5,344 nucleotides of DNA from contig JAMBLH010000203.1 of the NCBI GenBank assembly GCA_023336875.1, forward strand, positions 1 to 5,344, written 5' to 3'. Of the stretch, positions 1-5,344 are shown one piece after another. The stretch's first letter is position 1. Each line of letters begins with the position of its first letter. The position numbers were made by a program, and so were the translations under genes. This DNA comes from Actinomycetes bacterium (lineage in GTDB: Bacteria; Actinomycetota; Acidimicrobiia; Spongiisociales; UBA5794). The notes below the pieces were generated by a model. The model saw only the letters and a list, made by a program, of their open reading frames with translations. It did not search any database and was not told where the DNA came from.

Positions 1-411
1 CGCGAGGTGTTCTCCGTGACCAAGGCAGAGGGCGGCATCGCGAACAACATCATCCCTGGCGAGTTCGTGATCAATCTCAACCACAGGTTCCCTCCCATCT
101 ACTCGATCGAACAAGCTGAGGAACGGCTCAGAGAGGTTGCAAGTGCGGCTGACGAGATCGTGATCAAGGATCGTGCTCCATCGGGGTCTGTCGATCTCGA
201 CAACGAGGGTGTGCAACGTCTTGAGGCCCTGATCGGTCGCGAGCGTATGGCCAAACAGGGGTGGACCGATGTCGCCCGCCTCACCTCTCGGGGCGCCGTT
301 GCGGTCAACTACGGTCCGGGCCTCGTCCCCCAGGCCCACCAGGTCGGCGAATACGTCCCCATCGAGAACATGAACATCGTGTACGACGTACTGAAAGAGT
401 TCCTTGCATAG
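1..411 (+). CDS. dapE: Succinyl-diaminopimelate desuccinylase (DapE), C-terminal part
   Basis: This is the 3' end of a gene entering from the left edge; the frame is open from base 1 and stops at TAG 409-411, giving about 136 residues. DapE is a cytoplasmic M20-family zinc hydrolase that cleaves N-succinyl-LL-2,6-diaminopimelate to LL-diaminopimelate and succinate, for lysine and peptidoglycan cross-links. The visible part starts inside the M20 dimerisation domain, with the motif GGIANNIIPGEFVINLNHRF (bases 34-93), matching the family's N-[VI]-IPG strand. It continues into the end of the catalytic domain with QGWTDVARLTSRG (bases 244-282) and VNYGPG followed by AHQVGEYVPI. The His at 337-339 corresponds to the last metal ligand of M20 enzymes. 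The TDVAR and AHxxxEYV wording resembles actinobacterial DapE rather than the proteobacterial form. The N-terminal catalytic half lies outside the window. A related M20 deacylase cannot be fully excluded. Confidence 0.87.
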   Translation, partial: REVFSVTKAEGGIANNIIPGEFVINLNHRFPPIYSIEQAEERLREVASAADEIVIKDRAPSGSVDLDNEGVQRLEALIGRERMAKQGWTDVARLTSRGAVAVNYGPGLVPQAHQVGEYVPIENMNIVYDVLKEFLA

Positions 412-416
412 AAGCA

Positions 417-506
417 GACAGTTGACAGTTCACAGTCAGAGCACCCGACCGCTCCAACGCAGCATCTTGCCGGGTTCCGACTGTCAACTGTGAACTGTTG
501 ACTGTC
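417..506. repeat. Imperfect inverted repeat built from ACTGTCAAC/ACTGTGAAC words
   Basis: This palindromic element starts 5 bases after the dapE stop. Bases 417-436 pair with 487-506 over 20 positions (18 Watson-Crick plus two G-T wobbles, with a perfect 12-base core ACAGTTCACAGT at 425-436), leaving a 50-base loop. A second register pairs 418-437 with 479-498 (18 of 20), leaving a 41-base loop in which ACCCG 443-447 can pair with CGGGT 471-475. The right arm also contains the 10-base direct repeat GACTGTCAAC at 479-488 and 500-509. No T-tract follows the right arm, so it is not a classic intrinsic terminator. It could be a REP/MITE-like dispersed element, a processing or attenuation hairpin at the end of the dapE transcript, or a protein-binding palindrome. 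No other copy is present in this window. Confidence 0.75.
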
Positions 507-580
507 AACGATTTCTCCCATCGCATTCCCTCACTTCCCCGAACCCTGAGCCCGCATCAGAGCCCTCTTCCTCCCAGTGA

Positions 581-586
581 TACGAT
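581..586 (+). promoter_or_regulatory. Possible -10 element for the LRR-CWB2 gene
   Basis: The hexamer TACGAT fits the TAnnaT pattern of a housekeeping -10 box. It lies 39 bases before the ATG at 626, in the only non-coding stretch upstream of this gene. No convincing -35 box is seen 16-18 bases further upstream, which is common in actinobacterial promoters but weakens the call. It lies downstream of the palindromic element, so this gene could be transcribed independently of dapE. Confidence 0.2.
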
Positions 587-625
587 GAGATTGGATGGTC
601 ATCGAACTCGGTAGAGGGAGTCGGT

Positions 626-2449
626 ATGGGACATTCAGCCACCTCGGTAGATGCAACGCGCCGGTGGGGGGTCCGTACTGCAGTCCTCTTGATCACAGGG
701 ATAGTTTTCGTTGCTGTCCTGATCGTGCTCATGGCCCATCCCGCATCTGCGGCCACCTGTGACATCAACGGAACAGCCGTTACAACGCTGGCATCCCAGC
801 CAGAGTGCGACGCCCTTGTGGCTCTGTACGCAACGACCGACGGGCCGAACTGGGACATCAACACAGGTTGGAACACTCCCACGGACCCATGCGGATGGTT
901 CGGGGTCACGTGTGCCTGGAGTGGTGGCATCAGGGAGCTGAGCCTGTACCGGAATTCGCTTGCAGGGGCGGTGCCGCCAGAGATCGGAGGACTTGATAAC
1001 CTGGTTTCCCTGCAGCTCGCTGAGAACCAGTTGACCTCGATCCCGAGCCAGATCGGCGATCTCGATATTCTCAACTGGTTGTACTTGGGCGAGAACCAAC
1101 TCACGTCGATCCCCCCGCAGATCATCGGCCTTTCCAGCCTGACCTGGTTGATTCTCTCGGGCAATCAACTGGCGTCGCTTCCAGCAGAGATCGGCTGGCT
1201 CAGCAACCTCACGACTCTTGGTCTCTCCCGCAATGAATTGACTTCGCTCCCGGTTGAGATCGGGGGCTTGTCGAATCTCACCCATCTGTACATCAACGGC
1301 AACCAACTGCCATTCATACCGGCCGGAGTCGGTTTCCTGGCGAACCTCAAGCAGATGTACGCCCAGTCGAACCTGATGTCAGGGAACCTCACCGCATCGA
1401 TGTCCCAACTCCAGGACACCATCACCCATCTGCACTTCTCTGATGGCCCTGGTGGAAACAACTGCCTCACCACCACCGACAGCGGCCTTTCTACCTGGTT
1501 GACGTCTCTGGATGCTGACTGGGATGAGTGCGCTGTGGTGGATGTGGTGGTGGTTGGCGGGTCGTCTGTGGTATCTGACGCGGTGCTCACCGAGTTGGAG
1601 GGGTTGGTGGATGGTTCGGTGACTCGGGTGTGGGGTGCGAACAGGTACGCGACGGCTGCTGCACTTTCGAATGCGAATTTCTCTCCGGGTGTGTCGTCAG
1701 TGTTCATCGCGACGGGTGAGAACTTCCCCGATGCGCTGGCTGCGGGTCCTGCTGCAGGCCGTGATGGGTCACCGATCCTGTTGGTACGTCAGAACTCTGT
1801 CCCTGGCGAGACCGCGGCCGAGTTGACTCGCCTGCACCCGGGCCGGATCGTCGTGGTGGGTGGCTCTGCTGTGGTGTCAGATGCCGTGATGACGGTGTTG
1901 GGTAGCTACACGTCTGGGACGGTAACACGGGTGTCCGGTGCGAACCGGTACGCGACTGCTGCGGCCGTGTCCGCTGCGACATTCAGTCCTGGGGTGTCAC
2001 CGGTGTTCATCGCAACGGGTGAGAACTTCCCTGATGCGTTGGCTGGTGGCCCTGCGGGTGTGGTCACGGATGGTCCGATCCTGCTGGTGCGTGAGAACTC
2101 GGTGCCCGTGGAGACGGCGGCCGAGTTGGCACGGTTGAACCCTGGTGGGGTTGTTGTGTTGGGTGGCTCTGCGGTGGTGAGCAGCAGTGTCGTGACTGAG
2201 CTCGAATCGATGGTGTCTGGCTGTGTGCTGAGGTACTGGGGTGCGAACCGGTATGAGACCGCAGTCGCTGTGTCTGAGAGAGTGTTCCCGACAGGAGCGA
2301 GCACGGTGTTCATCGTGACGGGTGTGAACTTCCCTGACGCTGTCGCAGCCGGGCCCGTTGCGGGCATAATGGACGCACCGATTCTGCTTGTCACTGGCAC
2401 CAGCGTTCCCGCTGCAACCGGATCCGAACTGACACGTCTCGCACAATAG
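626..2449 (+). CDS. Exported LRR protein with three cell-wall-binding (CWB2) repeats
   Basis: A 607-residue secreted surface protein. The ATG at 626 follows AGAGGGAG (613-620) by 5 bases, and residues 1-42 form a signal peptide (Arg 12, 13 and 17, a hydrophobic core at 18-36, and an ASA cleavage motif at 40-42). Residues 45-101 form a plant-type LRR N-cap, with Cys45, Cys61 and the PCGWFGVTC motif (Cys89, Cys96) likely in disulfides. About seven LRRs of 23-25 residues follow (102-265, pattern LxxLxLxxNxLxSIP), closed by a cap with Cys280 and Cys302. Residues 306-607 are three CWB2 repeats (PF04122-like) of 101, 101 and 100 residues. Each has VGGS/LGGS, GANRY, TGxNFPDA and a PILL motif (383-386, 484-487, 585-588). 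In clostridial S-layer proteins three CWB2 units non-covalently bind an anionic wall polymer, so the LRR domain is probably displayed outward for binding a partner. The ligand is unknown. The gene ends 64 bases from a convergent gene. Confidence 0.92.
   Translation: MGHSATSVDATRRWGVRTAVLLITGIVFVAVLIVLMAHPASAATCDINGTAVTTLASQPECDALVALYATTDGPNWDINTGWNTPTDPCGWFGVTCAWSGGIRELSLYRNSLAGAVPPEIGGLDNLVSLQLAENQLTSIPSQIGDLDILNWLYLGENQLTSIPPQIIGLSSLTWLILSGNQLASLPAEIGWLSNLTTLGLSRNELTSLPVEIGGLSNLTHLYINGNQLPFIPAGVGFLANLKQMYAQSNLMSGNLTASMSQLQDTITHLHFSDGPGGNNCLTTTDSGLSTWLTSLDADWDECAVVDVVVVGGSSVVSDAVLTELEGLVDGSVTRVWGANRYATAAALSNANFSPGVSSVFIATGENFPDALAAGPAAGRDGSPILLVRQNSVPGETAAELTRLHPGRIVVVGGSAVVSDAVMTVLGSYTSGTVTRVSGANRYATAAAVSAATFSPGVSPVFIATGENFPDALAGGPAGVVTDGPILLVRENSVPVETAAELARLNPGGVVVLGGSAVVSSSVVTELESMVSGCVLRYWGANRYETAVAVSERVFPTGASTVFIVTGVNFPDAVAAGPVAGIMDAPILLVTGTSVPAATGSELTRLAQ
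929..1420 (+). repeat. Tandem leucine-rich repeats (about seven units)
   Basis: Coding repeats for residues 102-265 of the exported protein. Units begin at residues 102, 126, 149, 172, 195, 218 and 241, and the central ones are exactly 23 residues long. The variable positions on the concave face differ between units, whereas the ENQLTSIP/GNQLASLP turn is well kept. The first unit has the plant-type LAGAVPPEIGGL wording; the last is degenerate and leads into the C-cap. Confidence 0.85.
1541..1843 (+). repeat. CWB2 coding repeat, unit 1
   Basis: Codes for residues 306-406. It is the first of three 303-base units in exact register. It contains VGGSSVVSDAVL, WGANRYATAAA, FIATGENFPDALA and SPILLVRQNSVP. 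The stretch 1701-1741 differs from the equivalent stretch of unit 2 (2004-2044) at only 3 of 41 bases. Confidence 0.85.
1844..2146 (+). repeat. CWB2 coding repeat, unit 2
   Basis: Codes for residues 407-507. It is the closest relative of unit 1, sharing the words GANRYATAAA, FIATGENFPDALA and PILLVR.NSVP.ETAAEL. The similarity extends to synonymous positions, which suggests recent duplication or gene conversion between units 1 and 2. Confidence 0.85.
2147..2446 (+). repeat. CWB2 coding repeat, unit 3 (more diverged)
   Basis: Codes for residues 508-607 and runs to the C-terminus. It keeps LGGSAVVSSSVV, WGANRYETAVAV, FIVTGVNFPDAVA and APILLVTGTSVP, but diverges from units 1 and 2 and carries the only Cys of the CWB2 region (Cys533). 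The ending ELTRLAQ matches the end of the other units, so the protein is not truncated. Confidence 0.82.
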
Positions 2450-2513
2450 ACACCCAATTGACCAGTGCTCCCTAGCTCCCCGCGTACGTGTGGCGGTGCG
2501 GGATTGGATCTGG

Positions 2514-3497
2514 TCAGGAGGATCGGACGCGAAAGTTCTGATTCCGCTGGAAGAGTTTCTCCTGCCCTTCCCAGTCGCCCTCGTAGTAGGGCGATTTCAG
2601 CCAGCCGTAGTGGATGTTGTGTGAACCGAGGCGGGAGAAGTATCCGTCCGCTGTCGGCTCACCCAGCTCCATGGCGTCACCAAAGTGGTCTACGACCCCA
2701 TCGCGCGTAGATTCAGGGTCTTGCCGACAGGTGGGAACGATCCATTCGGAGAAAGCGCCTGCATTGTCGTCCCAGACGGTCCGGTGTACTGACTTGTGGT
2801 CTGGGTGCGGGTAATCCATGCAGTCTTCGTAGGTGCTGTCGTGGTAAAAACTCGCGCCGATCAGTCGGTTCCAGCGTAGATCAGGGATCCCGAGCGCCGT
2901 TCGGTTCGCCAGAACGGTGTCGATGACCCACCTTGTCTCGTCTTCGGTGAGGTCGCCGTCGCCCATGTCGAAGAACACCACCTGACCCTGTTCGCCACCG
3001 TCGAATACGCGTGCACGCCGATCTGCTGGCGCTCGCGCGTCACCGTCGCTCCTGGTCAGCTGCACTCCATTCTCAGCGAAGGGATCGCTCCACCGCATCG
3101 TCGATTCGGTGAAACCGTGGGGGAGCCCCGGATCCGTCTCAGCCATCTGATTAAGGAAGTGCAACGTGCTGTTGATCCGTTCGCTCTCGCAAGCCTCAGA
3201 GTGCTTCCCCTCTGGCATCGGCCTTGGTTCGCGTTCTCCGGTTGCTTCCTGGTACCCGGGGAGGTCGGGTGTGCAGAATGACGTTTCTTCACCGAGGGTG
3301 AGATACACGAATAGGTGGTACACGTCGGTGTTGTTCTCAATCACGGACCACGCTTCCATCTCATCATCTGGGTGGGGCATCACGATCATGTCGATCTTTT
3401 CGGGCATTGGGGCGGTCGGGCGGAGAAGGGCTACGGAGACGACAATTACTGTGCCCATGAGCAGACCGATCACGAAAATGGCGACCATGCGCCGCAT
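2514..3497 (-). CDS. Membrane-anchored PIG-L/LmbE-family N-deacetylase
   Basis: A 327-residue protein of the PIG-L (LmbE-like, GlcNAc-PI de-N-acetylase) family: zinc hydrolases that remove acetyl from N-acetylglucosaminyl groups, as in MshB of mycothiol synthesis or PIG-L of GPI synthesis. Residues 39-46 (VMPHPDDE) hold the hallmark motif, with His42 and Asp45 as expected zinc ligands and Asp44 as the likely general base. HPDHKSVH at 231-238 supplies the third ligand. Residues 4-25 are a single hydrophobic segment after MRR, so the catalytic domain is probably outside the membrane as an anchored or secreted enzyme, unlike cytoplasmic MshB. The segment between the motifs, about 70-190, is long and carries Cys75 and Cys103; Cys226 and Cys257 lie later. 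ATG 3497 is preferred because GGAG lies 8 bases upstream; a TTG at 3557 would add 20 hydrophilic residues and overlap the upstream gene. It follows the acyltransferase gene by 49 bases, probably in one operon. The substrate is unknown. Confidence 0.85.
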   Translation of the reverse strand: MRRMVAIFVIGLLMGTVIVVSVALLRPTAPMPEKIDMIVMPHPDDEMEAWSVIENNTDVYHLFVYLTLGEETSFCTPDLPGYQEATGEREPRPMPEGKHSEACESERINSTLHFLNQMAETDPGLPHGFTESTMRWSDPFAENGVQLTRSDGDARAPADRRARVFDGGEQGQVVFFDMGDGDLTEDETRWVIDTVLANRTALGIPDLRWNRLIGASFYHDSTYEDCMDYPHPDHKSVHRTVWDDNAGAFSEWIVPTCRQDPESTRDGVVDHFGDAMELGEPTADGYFSRLGSHNIHYGWLKSPYYEGDWEGQEKLFQRNQNFRVRSS

Positions 3498-3505
3498 CAG
3501 AAAGA

Positions 3506-3509
3506 CTCC
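3506..3509 (-). promoter_or_regulatory. Ribosome binding site deciding the deacetylase start
   Basis: GGAG on the minus strand lies 8 bases before the ATG at 3497-3495. It supports this start, just ahead of the membrane segment, over the TTG at 3557, which lies inside the 3' end of the upstream gene and has no comparable site. Confidence 0.5.
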
Positions 3510-3546
3510 GATGTGATGGTCTGCTCGTTTGGAAGGTTGCGGTAGA

Positions 3547-4695
3547 TCACAGAACAATCCGCCACTTTCGCCACCGCATGAACGCTGTTATCCCAAGAAT
3601 GATGAGGAGAAGGGCAGACGAGAGCGCGAGGGCGGCAGAGGGTGCGGTACCGAAATGCTCAAGGAGCCATCGATCGGTCGGCTGCCCGCCAATGGTGGTC
3701 TTGTTGGCGAGTTGGAGGAGGATGCGCTCTGCCATGAAGACGACGAGGGCGTTCGCTCCCAATACGAGGAAAGGCCATGCAACGATCTGCCGAGAAGAGG
3801 ACACTTGGTTTGGCATGGCTTTGTCGTGTCCGAGGTCAAAGAGCACAACGAACCCCACGAAGAGGAGAGTCCCGATGGAAGCTGCCAGGAGGGCGAACGT
3901 CGGTGTGAAGAGACGCTTCGATATCGGGACCCACTGGTTGACGAAGAGGGATGTGGCGAGCCCTGCAGCACCGAGTGTCACGAGCAACGAGATCGCTTTT
4001 CCTGGACGCTCGGTCGCCATCACGCGCGATGCCAGGTATCCCGATAGCACTAATGCAGCAGCTGCCATCGACAGGATCAGACCCTCCGGATCGTATGTGA
4101 TGGCGTCGAATGGTCTGTAGAGGTGTGAGCGTCCAATGACCGCCTCGTCGATGCCGAAGAATGGGTTGCAGTTGACGCCGAAGCGTCCACAAGAGCCGGG
4201 TAGCCACACGAGGACGGCGCCGTATCCGAGGATCAAACCGGCAGCTATCGCTGCGATTGCCCCCATCCTGTCTCTGCCGTCTGGTCTTCTCGTGAGCAGG
4301 ATGGCCAACGTGGCGACGGCACCGGAGATACCTATCAGTTGAAGAACTCCAGTGAATCGGAGCACCGAAATGTCGAGTGGCTGTCCAATAGCGTTGTATG
4401 CGACTCCGACGATCAGGAGAGCGACAAGCCGTCGCACGAGTCTTCTCTTGGTCGTTGAATCAACTGGAGCGCGCAGCAGGAACGCCAGGCTGAGTCCACT
4501 GACGAAGAGGAAGAGAGGAAAGACGAGATCTGACACGGTCCATCCGAGCCACGGCGCGTGTCCGAGTGCTTCGTAGGTGCCCCGGTACCGGATCGGCGGA
4601 GTGAGGATCATCAACGTCAATACCGCGCCACGCATGACATCGACGGAACGGAGTCGTATACGACCGCTTCCCCAGTCGGTGCTGACGTTGTCCAT
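3547..4695 (-). CDS. HGSNAT/NagX-type membrane acyltransferase
   Basis: A polytopic membrane protein of 382 residues (from ATG 4695), related to heparan-alpha-glucosaminide N-acetyltransferase and bacterial NagX/COG4299 proteins, which carry acetyl from cytosolic acetyl-CoA across a membrane to an amino sugar. Family signatures in order: RLRSVDVMRG (14-23), HAPWLGWTVSDLVFPLFLF (46-64), RFTGVLQLIG (113-122), DPEGLI (202-207), KRLFTPTFALL (260-270) and WPFLVLGANAL (307-317). His46 aligns with the active-site His of human HGSNAT (His269). About ten hydrophobic segments are seen, near 23-33, 54-74, 87-104, 117-135, 144-164, 203-223, 234-251, 265-287, 304-324 and 351-373. The Asn-containing turn usual about a dozen residues before the His is TPP here (32-34). 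The start is uncertain: GTG 4749 would add 18 residues, and neither start has a strong ribosome site. It lies upstream of the deacetylase gene on the same strand. The acceptor is unknown. Confidence 0.8.
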   Translation of the reverse strand: MDNVSTDWGSGRIRLRSVDVMRGAVLTLMILTPPIRYRGTYEALGHAPWLGWTVSDLVFPLFLFVSGLSLAFLLRAPVDSTTKRRLVRRLVALLIVGVAYNAIGQPLDISVLRFTGVLQLIGISGAVATLAILLTRRPDGRDRMGAIAAIAAGLILGYGAVLVWLPGSCGRFGVNCNPFFGIDEAVIGRSHLYRPFDAITYDPEGLILSMAAAALVLSGYLASRVMATERPGKAISLLVTLGAAGLATSLFVNQWVPISKRLFTPTFALLAASIGTLLFVGFVVLFDLGHDKAMPNQVSSSRQIVAWPFLVLGANALVVFMAERILLQLANKTTIGGQPTDRWLLEHFGTAPSAALALSSALLLIILGITAFMRWRKWRIVL

Positions 4696-4749
4696 CTGGC
4701 CGCCCACAGCTCGGTCGGCGGGCGAGTGAGATGTGGACCGAGAAGACAC

Positions 4750-5344
4750 GAAATGAGCTTACGCTGCGCACGAGAAATAGTGCCGACTCCGTGTGCCGGT
4801 TGCGCCCGAGCAGTGATTGTTCTACTTTGGCGGTCCGCTGACCTCTGAAGGGTGTATCGCTGTCTGATTCGTTGCGCCATCCCCGGTGCTCTGGCTCTGA
4901 TCAGGCTATCGCTGCATCGTCTCCTCGACGAATATGAGAAACGATCGACCTGAGCGTCGCTGAGATCTTTCGGCAGGTCGGAAACGAGAGCATCGAAGAC
5001 AGGCGCGGCTTCTTCGATGGTAACCCGCCCGTTATCTGTGAGCAGGACGAGACGCACGCTGCTATCTGATTCGATTGCGTTGAATGTACCCGGTCGTCTC
5101 AAGACAGTGGAAGCTCCCTGCTACGCCGGTCGCGGTGGAATAGGGTTCGCCAACGAGGTTCGATGGACGACAAATTCCGCCGTGGTCAATGTGGTTCGAC
5201 GGAAGGATCGCGGCATCCGCGGCTCCGCAACCATCGAAGATATCACGAGATACCTGGTCGGATTCTCTTCGTATTGAGTCCGTCGCGGCAGGGAGGAGAG
5301 CCAACAGGCGCCGCCGTTACTTTGCTCTGAATATGACCTCGCAC
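4750..5344. other. Region with no supported gene; possible eroded coding remnant
   Basis: About 595 bases at the right edge with no gene I can support. Open frames exist on both strands but lack ribosome sites and recognisable motifs. The best candidate is a minus-strand frame whose residues read VRLVLLTDNGRVTIEEAAP (about 4998-5054) and DALVSDLPKDLSDAQ (about 4953-4997). It looks protein-like, but downstream it becomes Arg/Ser-rich and runs into the acyltransferase gene in another frame, which suits a decayed fragment. A plus frame at 5017-5277 (86 residues) overlaps it and is no better. The inverted repeat CGACCTG 4946-4952 / CAGGTCG 4974-4980 and the small hairpin CGCGG-CAT-CCGCG 5209-5221 lie here; neither has a T-tract. 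The purine-rich GGGAGGAGAG at 5291-5300 resembles a ribosome site but has no start codon at suitable spacing. The promoter of the minus-strand operon should lie near the left side, but I could not identify it. Confidence 0.4.

Noticed and set aside
305..526. Minus-strand frame giving SLTVNSSQLTV-type protein
   Set aside because: It is produced by translating the ACTGTCAAC/ACTGTGAAC palindrome; it has no other protein-like content and overlaps dapE.
505..1306. Long open frames on the minus strand under the LRR domain
   Set aside because: They are antisense to a gene with a clear signal peptide and domains, have Arg/Ser/Pro-rich compositions without motifs, and lack start signals. They are shadows of the plus-strand gene.
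1165..2457. Minus-strand open frames under the CWB2 repeats
   Set aside because: They echo the 303-base repeats of the plus strand (recurring NTGDTPG/AAAVAYRFAP wording) but match no family I recognise, and the plus-strand CWB2 reading is unambiguous.
2479..2502. Hairpin CCCGC/GCGGG in the convergent gap as a bidirectional terminator
   Set aside because: Only five strong pairs plus two wobbles, a long loop and no T-tract on either side. A terminator is expected here, but this one is too weak to call.
3529..4120. Plus-strand open frames of 172 and 180 codons opposite the acyltransferase gene
   Set aside because: Their sequences are Glu/Arg/Cys-rich without motifs, while the minus strand shows consecutive membrane segments and family signatures.
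5140..5200. GGTTCGA-like words suggesting a tRNA T-loop
   Set aside because: The flanking bases do not form a T-stem, and no acceptor stem or anticodon arm can be assembled around them.
5209..5221. CGCGG-CAT-CCGCG hairpin as a terminator
   Set aside because: The stem is only five pairs, no T-tract follows and no gene is known to end here.
1..5344. CRISPR array or insertion sequence
   Set aside because: No short regularly spaced direct repeats with unique spacers, and no transposase motif or terminal inverted repeats with target duplications were seen. The only tandem repeats are coding (LRR and CWB2).

Overview
The window looks like a chromosomal segment from a high-GC Gram-positive bacterium, most likely an actinobacterium. 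The basis is the moderately high GC with GTG/TTG-rich coding, an actinobacterial-style DapE C-terminus, an exported protein with three cell-wall-binding type 2 (CWB2) repeats, and a PIG-L/LmbE deacetylase. I cannot place it more precisely from sequence alone.

Layout. Positions 1-411 (+) hold the 3' end of dapE (lysine/diaminopimelate biosynthesis). The gap 412-625 contains a roughly 90-bp imperfect inverted repeat built from ACTGTCAAC/ACTGTGAAC words. Positions 626-2449 (+) encode an exported 607-residue protein with a signal peptide, a plant-type leucine-rich-repeat (LRR) domain and three 101-residue CWB2 repeats. After a 64-bp convergent gap come two minus-strand genes in an apparent operon read right to left. 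The first is a multi-pass membrane acyltransferase of the heparan-alpha-glucosaminide N-acetyltransferase (HGSNAT/NagX) type (about 3547-4695). The second is a membrane-anchored PIG-L/LmbE zinc deacetylase (2514-3497). The last ~650 bases (4696-5344) hold no gene I can support.

How they may fit together. The acyltransferase family moves acetyl groups across a membrane onto amino sugars, and the PIG-L family removes N-acetyl groups from amino sugars. A two-gene unit with both opposing chemistries, both predicted to act at or outside the membrane and lying beside a gene for a wall-anchored LRR protein, suggests local control of N-acetylation of an envelope glycan. The family assignments are well supported by motifs. 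The joint function is inference.

The points most worth a second look are the acetyltransferase/deacetylase pairing, replacement of the usual Asn near the acyltransferase active-site His, the LRR-CWB2 fusion with its sharp internal change in base composition, and the palindromic repeat element after dapE.
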